A DNA stretch of 64,000 bases from an uncultured Lewinella sp. (GTDB lineage: Bacteria > Bacteroidota > Bacteroidia > Chitinophagales > Saprospiraceae), in assembly GCA_913057725.1 (NCBI GenBank), contig CAJXOS010000001.1, positions 49,828 to 113,827 on the forward strand, given 5' to 3'. The notes beneath the pieces were generated by a model. The model saw only the letters and a list, made by a program, of their open reading frames with translations. It searched no databases and was not told where the DNA came from. The translations under genes were made by a program, and so were the position numbers. Shown piece by piece: positions 16,078 to 24,660 of the stretch. Within the stretch, counting starts at the first letter, position 1, and every line of letters starts with the position of its first letter.

Positions 16078-18084
16078 TTATTGCCGCCTCAGGTTGAATT
16101 GTAGCATATGGGTACCATAAAAGTTGGTAAATGGTAAGGTCAACTGAAGGGTTCTATTATCGATATAGTTAATAACTCCTGGACCATAACCGTCGGCCTG
16201 AATATAGAACTGAGTATCCGTTAAAGCATAGTTCATATAGTTGGTGCCGATGCTACTGTTTAGAATGACGGTACCATTGGGCTGAAAGTTATAGACAGCT
16301 CCAATTAAAAGACCTAAACTTGGATCCTCTTCAGTTGCATCAAAGGCTACATTATTACGGATTACATTGATGGTGTTTACTTGCCAATTACCCATCAGTA
16401 AATCAGCAATTGTTGGTTCTGCAGGAGGCGGAGGGCTCGCTGTTTTGACGTCATTATTAGGTTCGTTATTAATGAAATCATCAATGGGATCTTCATAAAC
16501 AGTAAGGCCATCATTTACATCAGGCTCTAAATCACTGTCATTTATAGCTGCCGCGATGGCAAACAGTAGGATAATGGTAAGAAGCGATCCCAAACCAATC
16601 CATAAGCCAATACGGCGCTTAGGCTTAGCAACTGTCTGTCCCTGAAATTGCCGTCTGTTTTGTGATTGGCCCTGGTAGCTTTTTCGGCTACCGCCCTTCA
16701 ATTGTTGTTGGCAATGCTCAATGAGCTTTTCAACCTTGGCATTATTATTAATAGTCAGGGCCTGCTGGAAATAGTTGATCGCTAAGCGATAGTTTTTTTC
16801 CTCCAAGGCTGCTTTACCATTCTCATAATGTCGTAGGAATACCATATTGCTTTGGCAGAAGTTGATTTGCTCTTCCAGATATTCCTGGGTGGGAGCAAAG
16901 CCTGGCATATGAATCTGTAGTGCTTTACGATACTTCTCTCGAGCTTCTTCTAATTTGCGGTCTTTGTATAAGGATTCGGCATCCTGTACAAGTTCCTTGT
17001 ATGTTTGCCGGATGGTTGCTCGTTCATTCTCGCGAGCGGCCATTTCTTCCTGTACTTTCTGGCGCTCTTGACGTTCAGATTTTAGCTGCTCCAGACGTTC
17101 TCGTGCAGTTTCAACATATTTACCCGAAGGGGAGTATTTGCGGATATAATCCTCATATCCGAGCTCCGTATCGTTGATCTTAGTGGACTTCCAGATGTCT
17201 TCTTCGGCTAGGGCGTTGATTTTACGATTAGCGGAAGCCACATACTTACCCTCCGGGAAACCCATGAGGTAATTTCGATATTCCGCTACGGTATTGGCCT
17301 TACTCACTTCCTTCCAAACAGCTTCTTCATCACGTTTAAGGTGGAATACGAACTCACCGCCCTGGTCTTCACTATTCTGAATACGGCCGTCAACGGGGTG
17401 TTGCTTTGCCTTTCCGTAAACGTAATCCTTGACGTACTTAATAAGACTAGTGGTATCAAGCTTGGGAGAGGTGTTTTGGCGTAGATAAGTAAGTAAACCT
17501 GCTGCAAAAGGACTATTCTGACCTTCCTGCCCATCGGATACAGTTTCGTGCCGGCCAGAGGCTAAAATTCGACGCGATTTGAAACGTTCATCGGGTACAG
17601 CATTACGTTTCCGTACTACTAGAGAGCCAGAGAAGCAGCTATCTACAATGAGTAACGTATGTTGGGTATCCAACGAATTGATCCGCTTGACAATATTGGC
17701 ATTACTGATATAGCTGCTTTCATCCTCCTTACGAGCATCCACTGGAATCCAAAATCCTTCGTCGATTTCATCATCGTAATGACCATGACCAGAGTAGTAG
17801 ACGATTAGGTTGTCTTCTGGTTGTAGGCGGCGCTTCATATCTCGTAGCGCCTGATAGATATTTCCTTCGGTAGCTTTATCGTTGAAAAGCGTAAAGACGT
17901 TGTCACTATCAAATTGATACTGACGAGTGAGCACGTCCATGAACTCCTGCGCATCTTTTACGGCATTAGAAAGTATTTGCCAGTTACTGTATTTATCAAT
18001 ACCGATGGACAACAAGTAATTCTTACCGGGCCGTTGACTCGGTTTATACGATTCGTCTCTGCCAATTCCCCTTTGGGTATCCAT
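16078..18084 (-). CDS. Membrane-anchored caspase-like (C14) protein with TPR-type linker and lipocalin-like C-terminus
   Basis: A predicted cysteine peptidase of 668 aa. Residues about 22-250 are a metacaspase/C14 domain with the catalytic pair His100 (VYYSGHGHYDD) and Cys150 (IVDSCFSGS). Residues 255-340 are repeated helical segments (EVSKANTVAEYRNYL, then DTELGYEDYIRKYSPSGKY). Residues about 345-465 hold a charged coiled region and TPR-like repeats. A single transmembrane segment at about 500-522 follows a basic stretch (KPKRRIGLWIG). The last 110 residues (LLMGNWQVNTINV ...) look like a small lipocalin-like barrel. With no signal peptide, the peptidase should be cytoplasmic and the C-terminus periplasmic. 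The targets are unknown. Similar proteins occur in Bacteroidota signalling or stress contexts; I see no partner gene. Confidence 0.85.
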   Translation of the reverse strand: MDTQRGIGRDESYKPSQRPGKNYLLSIGIDKYSNWQILSNAVKDAQEFMDVLTRQYQFDSDNVFTLFNDKATEGNIYQALRDMKRRLQPEDNLIVYYSGHGHYDDEIDEGFWIPVDARKEDESSYISNANIVKRINSLDTQHTLLIVDSCFSGSLVVRKRNAVPDERFKSRRILASGRHETVSDGQEGQNSPFAAGLLTYLRQNTSPKLDTTSLIKYVKDYVYGKAKQHPVDGRIQNSEDQGGEFVFHLKRDEEAVWKEVSKANTVAEYRNYLMGFPEGKYVASANRKINALAEEDIWKSTKINDTELGYEDYIRKYSPSGKYVETARERLEQLKSERQERQKVQEEMAARENERATIRQTYKELVQDAESLYKDRKLEEAREKYRKALQIHMPGFAPTQEYLEEQINFCQSNMVFLRHYENGKAALEEKNYRLAINYFQQALTINNNAKVEKLIEHCQQQLKGGSRKSYQGQSQNRRQFQGQTVAKPKRRIGLWIGLGSLLTIILLFAIAAAINDSDLEPDVNDGLTVYEDPIDDFINNEPNNDVKTASPPPPAEPTIADLLMGNWQVNTINVIRNNVAFDATEEDPSLGLLIGAVYNFQPNGTVILNSSIGTNYMNYALTDTQFYIQADGYGPGVINYIDNRTLQLTLPFTNFYGTHMLQFNLRRQ

Positions 18085-18191
18085 TTTCGTAAATGGTTTA
18101 GTTCTAGGTACTTCTTTATGTGCTTATTTTACAATGGGTTACCACCTTACCAAGGTAAATAAAATAACTTTTAGTATACAAGTACGATTTT

Positions 18192-18199
18192 TACCTTTG
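18192..18199 (+). promoter_or_regulatory. -7 promoter box for the QueD gene
   Basis: TACCTTTG, a perfect TAnnTTTG match, 19 nt before ATG 18219 and 13 nt before the alternative GTG 18213. The 5' leader is therefore very short, which favours the ATG. Confidence 0.55.
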
Positions 18200-18218
18200 C
18201 ACAAAATTTGGAGTGAGG

Positions 18219-18581
18219 ATGGAGATCTTTAAGAAGTTTACTTTTGATTCAGCGCATTTTTTGCCTTATGTACCAGAGGACCACAAGTGTCGTCGAATGC
18301 ATGGGCATACCTACATTGTGCGCCTATACATCAAAGGCGAGCTAGACCCAAAATTGGGTTGGGTAGCAGATTTTGGAGATGTTAAGCGTATTTGGAAACC
18401 AATAGAAGAGCGCTTAGATCATCGTACCCTTAATGATATTCCTGGGCTTGAAAATCCAACTGCCGAAAATTTAGCGATTTGGATTTGGCGTCAGGTGAAG
18501 CCTAATCTTCCGTTACTGTCACGGGTGGAAGTATGTGAAAACCCAAACAGCGGAGTGATTTATCAAGGAGAGTACGAGTAG
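18219..18581 (+). CDS. queD: 6-carboxytetrahydropterin synthase (QueD / 6-PTPS family)
   Basis: Converts dihydroneopterin triphosphate to 6-carboxy-5,6,7,8-tetrahydropterin in queuosine (7-deazaguanine) biosynthesis. The protein is 120 aa. The zinc ligands are His13 (FDSAHFL) and the CxxxHGH motif with Cys24, His28 and His30 (CRRMHGHTY). Other expected elements are [14 protein letters not shown] and the C-terminal [11 protein letters not shown] block with its Glu. The CxxxHGH spacing is the QueD type rather than the mammalian PTPS type. queC, queE and queF are not nearby, so the pathway is inferred from the family only. ATG 18219 was preferred over GTG 18213 because of the promoter spacing. 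Confidence 0.88.
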   Translation: MEIFKKFTFDSAHFLPYVPEDHKCRRMHGHTYIVRLYIKGELDPKLGWVADFGDVKRIWKPIEERLDHRTLNDIPGLENPTAENLAIWIWRQVKPNLPLLSRVEVCENPNSGVIYQGEYE

Positions 18582-18789
18582 GCAGCCCTGAACTCTCTTT
18601 AATGGAGAATTGTTAGTTGCCTGTCAGGATATAGCCTTGGAGATATAAATCATCTTATCTAGTTTGGTAGATTGGTATGCCCCCCAGTATTTTTGCAGGC
18701 GAAATCTAGAAAGAATCCCATCTCTGTCTAATGACAGTCCCAAAAGACCTTAATCCTATTTACCTCTTTATTGCCTAATCATCATTATT

Positions 18790-19827
18790 ATGTCTTTATA
18801 TACTGATCAAGAAATCAAGGAGGCACTAGCGGATTGGCCAGTTCGGTTTAAGAAATATGCTCAATCCGATAGTACTAAAGCCATTTGGCAGATCATTACT
18901 TCTTTTGGCCCTTTTATCGCCATTTGGGTACTGATGTACTATAGCCTGGAAGTGTCGTATGCGCTAACTTGGGCATTAGCTTTGTTAAATGCCTTCTTTA
19001 CCGTACGTATCTTCATTATCCAGCACGATTGTGGCCACCGTTCCTACTTCAAGGACCAGCGTTGGAATAAAATTGTAGGTTGGATATGTAGCATCTTTAC
19101 CTTTATCCCTTATCAATACTGGGCTCAAGTTCATGATTTTCACCATGGACACAGTGGCCAGCTCGAGGTAAGGGATATCGGTGATATTAATACCCTTACG
19201 GTAAAGGAGTATGATGAAGCCAGTAAAGGCAAACAGTTTGCGTACCGTCTTTTCCGCATGCCGATCGTGACATTTGTTATTGGGCCGGTAATTTATTTGC
19301 TTCGTAACAACCGATTTACGTTAGTGAAGCTGCAAGGGTGGCAGAATAATCGCAAGTGGTTGCAGCTAAATAATCTTTTCTTGTTCGCTTCTTATGCGCT
19401 TGGATGTGTGTTGTTAGGTTGGAAGACCTTCCTAATGATTCAGCTACCTATCGTGTTCTTTTTTGCGATAATTGCAGTCTGGTTCTTTTTCGTTCAGCAC
19501 CAGCATGAGCACAGTTACAAGCACTGGCGCGACAACTGGGATTACCTACTGAGCGCTATCCGTGGTAGCAGCTATTATAAGTTGCCGAAGTGGCTACACT
19601 TCCTGACCGGAAATATTGGGTATCACCATATTCACCACTTAAATAGCCGCATTCCAAGCTATAATTTGGTACGCTGCGCTGAGGAAAATCCAGATTTACA
19701 ACGCTACGTTACTTCCGTTACTTTCTTCGAGAGTCTACAGTATATGTTTCATAAACTGTGGGATGAGAAAACGGAACGGATGATTACTTTCAAAGAGTAT
19801 TATCGTAGTCGTAAGCAGGCAGCTTAG
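18790..19827 (+). CDS. Membrane fatty acid desaturase
   Basis: A diiron acyl desaturase of 345 aa. Histidine boxes are HDCGHRSYF (residues about 77-85), HDFHHGHSG (about 114-122) and GYHHIHHLN (about 276-284); an extra His-rich segment HQHEHSYKHW lies at about 237-246. Four or more hydrophobic segments surround the boxes, so it is an integral membrane enzyme that adds a double bond to acyl chains, probably of membrane lipids. The regiospecificity cannot be told. The preceding 208-bp gap from queD holds no gene. A strong terminator follows. Confidence 0.92.
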   Translation: MSLYTDQEIKEALADWPVRFKKYAQSDSTKAIWQIITSFGPFIAIWVLMYYSLEVSYALTWALALLNAFFTVRIFIIQHDCGHRSYFKDQRWNKIVGWICSIFTFIPYQYWAQVHDFHHGHSGQLEVRDIGDINTLTVKEYDEASKGKQFAYRLFRMPIVTFVIGPVIYLLRNNRFTLVKLQGWQNNRKWLQLNNLFLFASYALGCVLLGWKTFLMIQLPIVFFFAIIAVWFFFVQHQHEHSYKHWRDNWDYLLSAIRGSSYYKLPKWLHFLTGNIGYHHIHHLNSRIPSYNLVRCAEENPDLQRYVTSVTFFESLQYMFHKLWDEKTERMITFKEYYRSRKQAA

Positions 19828-19850
19828 CTTTAAGCAGGACCATAAAAAAG

Positions 19851-19896
19851 AAAGGCGGAAAGTAGAGTTTTGTACACTCCACTTTCCGCCTTTTTA
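19851..19896. terminator. Bidirectional terminator between desaturase and M14 peptidase genes
   Basis: The stem AAAGGCGGAAAGT (19851-19863) / ACTTTCCGCCTTT (19881-19893) continues on one side into TTTTTATTTT. On the other strand it is preceded by AAAAAAG, that is, CTTTTTT after the stem. It fits termination of both convergent genes. Confidence 0.8.
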
Positions 19897-19914
19897 TTTT
19901 AGCCTATTGACTTC

Positions 19915-22431
19915 TTAGTCTACCATAAATACGGCATTACTAAAGAGGAACAAGCCATGCTCCCAAAAGCCCCGGTACAGCGGATTATCGACTAGATATA
20001 CCATGCTGCCACGGCCATGACCTTTCACGCCATAGACCAAGGTGTTTTTCATTTTCTCTTTAGCGTTACTTCCAACAAAGCCAGAAATCATCGGGTTACT
20101 CCCCAGTTGACCTACATTCCATCCGCTCTCTAATGGAGCGTAAGCAGAGGTGCTGGTTTTTAAGGAGAAGTAGGTGTCTTCCAGACCATAGGCCAGTGGA
20201 TGAGTAACGTCCATACCTACACTGAAAATAGCTCCTGGAATTGCGTTAGCAATACTACGGCGTTCTGCTCCGGCATAGCTGTGGTCTTGATGTGGTACAC
20301 TCGGTCCATTGTCGCTGGTGTTGCTCTTGTATTCAAGACCAAAACCAGATTTTCCAGCAAAGGATGAGAGTGCGGCCCCTACGCCAATCAGTTTACCTCC
20401 TCTACGAACCCAGGTAGCTAGCTGTCCTGCTGTTTCATCACTCATGCCATAGTAGCCCTCCGGCAAAATCAGTACATCGATATCGTCTCCGGTCCAGTTC
20501 TCCAAATCATCTGGGTAGAAGATGTGGATAGGATAATCCAAGCGCTGTTCAAAGTAATGCCACACCTGACCTGCTTCATTGCTGTAGGTACCTTCACCAG
20601 CCACCATCGCAACTTTAGGGGCAGTAATCAAGGTCATTGAACCTGAACCTAAGTCTGGGCCATTATCCGTGAAGCCCGTATCAACGGGCTTAATTTCTAC
20701 TTCGTGCGTACGAGCCAATTCACGTACGGTACTGTCAAAGGCCGCATTCTTACGGTTGTCCGCACGAGTAAGCACTAATGTACCAGCCTCAAAGGCTTGT
20801 CCATTCAGTTGGAACCCAGTTGATGCCGTTCTTACTTGAACACCGGCTTTGAATAATTGAGCAAGAAAACGAGCATCTCGCATAGAGTTCCAAGGCACCA
20901 AATAGGCATAAGGTGCGCTATCGTCACTTAGCTCATTTTTATATGGGCCATAGTCATAACCATCTGCTACATCTACTCGGGTTGTACTTGCGTATGCTTC
21001 TAGTCCATAGGCGTAAGGCAAACTCCAGGCGGTGATATCATAAGTGAGCGAATCAACCACTTCGGTTACTGGATCCAACAAGACTTGGGTTAGAACTGAA
21101 CGAGGTTGGTGGGCGCTGATCACAAGATCGCGGTTTCCAATTCTCACCGTTTCAGTTTTGCCCGTTTGATAATTAAATGCACTCACACTTGATAAACTGC
21201 CGGCACGGCCATACTCAATACCATTACGGTCTAGAAAAGTAAGGAGTGCTTCCATGCGGTCTTGCTCATTATCGCCACGGATAATGTAGGTTCTGTATGG
21301 GCCAGGAGGGTTATCAGCAGCCTGCTCGAAGTAATCCGTAAACTGCTGTACCAGGCGATCACTACTCTTACTCGCAATTTCAATAGTACTCAATGAGGTA
21401 GTCCGGTGATGTGCTACCCGATCGTAGAGTGTTAGTGTATCTGAATTAGGTAGCAAAATAGCGCAACCGCCCATGCTATGACCACCTTGTTCATAAGTCA
21501 TACCGATAGCGCCATTGAAGGTAGGATAGGTATCTCCATAACTTGGATAAAGCAAGTCAAATACCTCCCGTGTGAAGTACAGCCAACCTTTTTGATTGAA
21601 ATAACGGGCGTGATTCTTACCTATCTCCACTTGGAAATCGCTTTGCCATTCTGTGATGTATGCATGATACGGCTGAGCTGCAGGGGCAAAGTAATAAGGG
21701 TTATTGTACCATTGCTCATGGAGGTCAGCATGTACATGCGGCATCCATTCATGGTACTTGATGATTCGTTGCTGTGACTCTATCTGTGTTTGCCAAGCCC
21801 AGTCACGGTTTAGGTCAAACATATAGTGATTTGTACGTCCACCGGGCCATGGTTCGCGGTGCTCGCGTACTCTTGGGTTAATATCTCTAGCCGTTGTAGC
21901 TACGCCTCGGAACCAGCTACTGTAGCGAGAATATCCATCTGGGTTAACGGATGGGTCAATAATTACAATCGTATTCTTAAGCCACTCTTGAATGTTACGA
22001 TCTGAACCACTCACCAAGTCGTATAGTACTCCCATACTCGATTCTGCACCTGCGGCTTCGTTTCCGTGCACACTATAACTAAGCCATACAATAGCTCGAT
22101 CAAGAGCGGGGTCTGGAGAACCTTCAGCAAGCCCTGCTCGGCGAAGGTGATTTAAACGAATCGCTTCTAGTTGATCCATGTTTTCCTTAGCGGAAACAAA
22201 AGCCAACATCAATGGGCGCTCTTCATTAGTACGGCCATATTCTTCCAAGACAAGTTGATCACTATTGTCGGCAGCATGTTGGAAATAATCCACCAGAATA
22301 TGGTGCGGTGTGAATGTCTGGCCAAGACGGTGAGGTAGGAAGTCGTCTGGGCTTTGAAGTTGGGCCATTAGGGCAATTGGACTGAACACCAAGGACAGCC
22401 AGAGTAGAATTTGTTTTGACATTGCAATCAT
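19915..22431 (-). CDS. Exported M14-family zinc carboxypeptidase with C-terminal amidotransferase-like domain
   Basis: A secreted metallopeptidase of 838 aa. A signal peptide covers residues 1 to about 23 (the start may be Met1 or Met4). Residues about 45-350 form a peptidase M14 domain. The zinc-binding HxxE is His122/Glu125 in SVHGNEAAG, the substrate-binding Asn-Arg region is in FDLNRDWAW, and a further His-rich segment is VHADLHEQWY. The C-terminal third contains a GATase1/ThuA-like segment (VLILPEGYYGMSD, GGKLIGVGAALSSFAG, about 640-720). This architecture is common in Bacteroidota M14 proteins that probably act in the periplasm or at the surface. No T9SS CTD is visible. The gene is monocistronic. 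Confidence 0.88.
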   Translation of the reverse strand: MIAMSKQILLWLSLVFSPIALMAQLQSPDDFLPHRLGQTFTPHHILVDYFQHAADNSDQLVLEEYGRTNEERPLMLAFVSAKENMDQLEAIRLNHLRRAGLAEGSPDPALDRAIVWLSYSVHGNEAAGAESSMGVLYDLVSGSDRNIQEWLKNTIVIIDPSVNPDGYSRYSSWFRGVATTARDINPRVREHREPWPGGRTNHYMFDLNRDWAWQTQIESQQRIIKYHEWMPHVHADLHEQWYNNPYYFAPAAQPYHAYITEWQSDFQVEIGKNHARYFNQKGWLYFTREVFDLLYPSYGDTYPTFNGAIGMTYEQGGHSMGGCAILLPNSDTLTLYDRVAHHRTTSLSTIEIASKSSDRLVQQFTDYFEQAADNPPGPYRTYIIRGDNEQDRMEALLTFLDRNGIEYGRAGSLSSVSAFNYQTGKTETVRIGNRDLVISAHQPRSVLTQVLLDPVTEVVDSLTYDITAWSLPYAYGLEAYASTTRVDVADGYDYGPYKNELSDDSAPYAYLVPWNSMRDARFLAQLFKAGVQVRTASTGFQLNGQAFEAGTLVLTRADNRKNAAFDSTVRELARTHEVEIKPVDTGFTDNGPDLGSGSMTLITAPKVAMVAGEGTYSNEAGQVWHYFEQRLDYPIHIFYPDDLENWTGDDIDVLILPEGYYGMSDETAGQLATWVRRGGKLIGVGAALSSFAGKSGFGLEYKSNTSDNGPSVPHQDHSYAGAERRSIANAIPGAIFSVGMDVTHPLAYGLEDTYFSLKTSTSAYAPLESGWNVGQLGSNPMISGFVGSNAKEKMKNTLVYGVKGHGRGSMVYLVDNPLYRGFWEHGLFLFSNAVFMVD

Positions 22432-22775
22432 GTATTCGATATTAGATTTTCTGATTGTAATTAAGTGGTCGACTTGAAAAAATACTTCCGCCGTTTTGAG
22501 CGGTTCTTAAACAATGATCGCATTTAAAATAGACTACTTCATCTATTGTTTTAGAACCTAAATAGGAAAGCTAATTTTTCCGTCCTCACTTGCGAAAATC
22601 TCCCAAGATTAAGGTATTATTGATAATATAGTTAACAGTCAAATAATTAAATCCCGATTTCTGGCTTTCCGTGAAGAATAAAACGACTGATAAAGAGTTT
22701 TTTCAAGCTAAAAGTCAGAATTAGAAGAGGTATTGAATTTTTGACGATCACTAATTTGACGAAAATAGCAATACT
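22432..22775. other. 344-bp intergenic region, no gene seen
   Basis: AT-rich divergent promoter region between the M14 peptidase and the sulfurtransferase. I see no open frame of note and no perfect TAnnTTTG box. It contains one inverted repeat (22502-22558, listed separately). Confidence 0.6.
22502..22558. repeat. Inverted repeat in the divergent region
   Basis: GGTTCTTAAACAAT (22502-22515) and ATTGTTTTAGAACC (22545-22558) pair at 13 of 14 positions around a 29-nt spacer. It may be a split operator or a long hairpin; function unknown. Confidence 0.4.
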
Positions 22776-23615
22776 GTGTTCAATACCATTATCTCTGCAG
22801 CAGAATTGTCGGAACAGCTAACGAATCCCAATTGGCAGGTCATAGATTGCCGTCACGACCTGAAAGATACCGAAGCAGGGCGCCGAGCTTTCGGCGAGGG
22901 GCATATTCCTGGAGCAGTATATGCTCATTTAGATGAAGATCTAAGTGGACCTATTATTCCTGGCGAAACAGGGCGACACCCACTGCCGTGTGTAACGGCA
23001 ATGGAACAACAGTTCAGTAAGTGGGGAATAGATGAAAATGTCCAAGTCGTTGTATACGATGATAAGCGTGGAGCTATATCTTCTCGTCTGTGGTGGATGT
23101 TGCGCTATCTAGGGCATTCATCAGTTGCAGTTCTGGATGGTGGATTGGCAGCCTGGTCAAGCCAAGGGGGAGCTTTAGAGCAAGAGCAACAACAACCAGC
23201 AAGTCGCAATTTTAAAGCACATGTAAACGCGGATTGGACACTTGATGCGACCGACGTTAATACTGCTCGTACAGATGTTCAGCAGGTCGTAGTCGATTCT
23301 CGTGCAGCGGCTCGTTATAGAGGTGAGATTGAACCAATTGATCCCGTAGCAGGGCATGTGCCGGGGGCGATCAACTTACCATTTGCTGATAATTGGCAAG
23401 AGAATGGCCTGTTGAAATCAGAAGAAGAATTGCGGCAACGTTTTGCTGGTTTGCCAGCAGCGGAGCAAACAACCTTTTATTGCGGTTCTGGTGTGACTGC
23501 TTGTCACAATTTATTGGCTTACGCATATGCTGGGCTAGGAAATGCGCGACTGTATCCAGGCTCATGGAGTGATTGGATTACGGATGACCAGCGCGAGGTA
23601 GTAACTGGAGCATAA
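22776..23615 (+). CDS. Two-domain rhodanese sulfurtransferase (SseA / 3-mercaptopyruvate or thiosulfate type)
   Basis: Transfers sulfane sulfur from mercaptopyruvate or thiosulfate to an acceptor. The 279-aa protein has a non-catalytic N-terminal rhodanese domain (about 5-135; VIDCRHDL, GHIPGAVY) and a catalytic C-terminal domain (about 155-275) with Cys236 in the loop CGSGVTA. A CGSGVT-type loop is usual for MPST/SseA enzymes, while CRxG[KR][TS] forms are thiosulfate-specific, so mercaptopyruvate is the more likely donor. The start codon is GTG. The next gene follows after 1 nt, so the two are co-transcribed. Confidence 0.88.
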   Translation: MFNTIISAAELSEQLTNPNWQVIDCRHDLKDTEAGRRAFGEGHIPGAVYAHLDEDLSGPIIPGETGRHPLPCVTAMEQQFSKWGIDENVQVVVYDDKRGAISSRLWWMLRYLGHSSVAVLDGGLAAWSSQGGALEQEQQQPASRNFKAHVNADWTLDATDVNTARTDVQQVVVDSRAAARYRGEIEPIDPVAGHVPGAINLPFADNWQENGLLKSEEELRQRFAGLPAAEQTTFYCGSGVTACHNLLAYAYAGLGNARLYPGSWSDWITDDQREVVTGA

Positions 23616-23616
23616 G

Positions 23617-24648
23617 ATGGATCCATTTGTAAAGAAATCGCTGTTTGTTGTTGGCGGAATCGTTCTGTTTCTTGTCGTCTATACTCGTCTTAGTAAGAGC
23701 CCTTGTGAGGCTAGAATATCCTATGCCAATGTCGATTTGAATAACGACATCGACCTCGAAGAAGTCTTTGCTCCACCAAGTGACGAGGAATTGAGTCAAA
23801 TACGATTGGCGTGGAATAACTTTGATTATACCAGTGACAGTGTTCTACTTGTTCAGCAATACAATGTAGCGCCAGAACGCCCCTTACAAATCCTGGCGAA
23901 CTATGCCGAAGGGAACAAACACTATGGAGCTGTTATTCTGCCAAAACAATATGATCCAGATCAGCAATACCCTATTGTACTTTGGGCCAATGGACTTAAT
24001 CAGGTAGATCCGAGTGTACAATTAACGCACCCGATCATTAAGCGTCTAACAACCGAATTTGAGCATTTTTTCTTGATTATCCCTTCCTATCGCGGACAGG
24101 CGCTAAAGACCTCACAAAGGGGATATTGCTCGGACGGTTTCTTCGGCGATGCTTTTGACGGAGCAACCGACGATGCGCTGCGATTTTTGCACTTAGCCAA
24201 AGCGCGTTTTAGTGGCGTTGATGAAAAGCGCGTTTCAGTATGTGGATTAAGTAGAGGAGGCACAGTAGCCTTACTCGCGGCGGCTAGGGATACCAGTATT
24301 CGAAACGCGGTGAGTATAGCAGGGCCAACTAATTTTCATCAACGACAAGCATATGATCGCTATGGTGGCCAATACAAGTACCAGTTCTTGAGTACGACTA
24401 CTGATATGGACAGTATCCGGGATAAGATGTTGCGGAGTTCTCCTGCCTACTTTATCGAAGATTACCAAAATGATCTCTTGCTAATTCAAGGCAGAAATGA
24501 TCAGGTGGTGCCTGTTGCCAACGCTACGGCCGTGATTGATCTCCTACAAGAGAAGAAAAATTTTGAGCATATCTTGACCGAAGGGGGGCATGATTTCTAC
24601 GATTGGCCATTGGTGACAGAATGGATCAAACAACGCACTGGAGAATAA
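23617..24648 (+). CDS. Membrane-anchored alpha/beta hydrolase (prolyl oligopeptidase-like)
   Basis: A serine hydrolase of 343 aa. Residues about 5-25 are one hydrophobic anchor (SLFVVGGIVLFLVVY), with the rest on the periplasmic side. The core alpha/beta-hydrolase fold shows the nucleophile elbow GLSRGG, the Asp in LIQGRNDQVV, and the His in EGGHDFYDW near the C-terminus, in the S9 order. It lies 1 nt behind the sulfurtransferase gene, probably one operon, though no functional link is evident. The substrate may be a peptide or an ester and is not identified. Converges on batD with 12 bp between. Confidence 0.82.
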   Translation: MDPFVKKSLFVVGGIVLFLVVYTRLSKSPCEARISYANVDLNNDIDLEEVFAPPSDEELSQIRLAWNNFDYTSDSVLLVQQYNVAPERPLQILANYAEGNKHYGAVILPKQYDPDQQYPIVLWANGLNQVDPSVQLTHPIIKRLTTEFEHFFLIIPSYRGQALKTSQRGYCSDGFFGDAFDGATDDALRFLHLAKARFSGVDEKRVSVCGLSRGGTVALLAAARDTSIRNAVSIAGPTNFHQRQAYDRYGGQYKYQFLSTTTDMDSIRDKMLRSSPAYFIEDYQNDLLLIQGRNDQVVPVANATAVIDLLQEKKNFEHILTEGGHDFYDWPLVTEWIKQRTGE

Positions 24649-24660
24649 GTCCTTCTTTAC

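Noticed and set aside
16078..18084. The caspase-like protein as part of an antiphage defence island
   Set aside because: No defence, toxin, reverse transcriptase, restriction or mobile-element genes are nearby; neighbours are ordinary metabolic and envelope genes.
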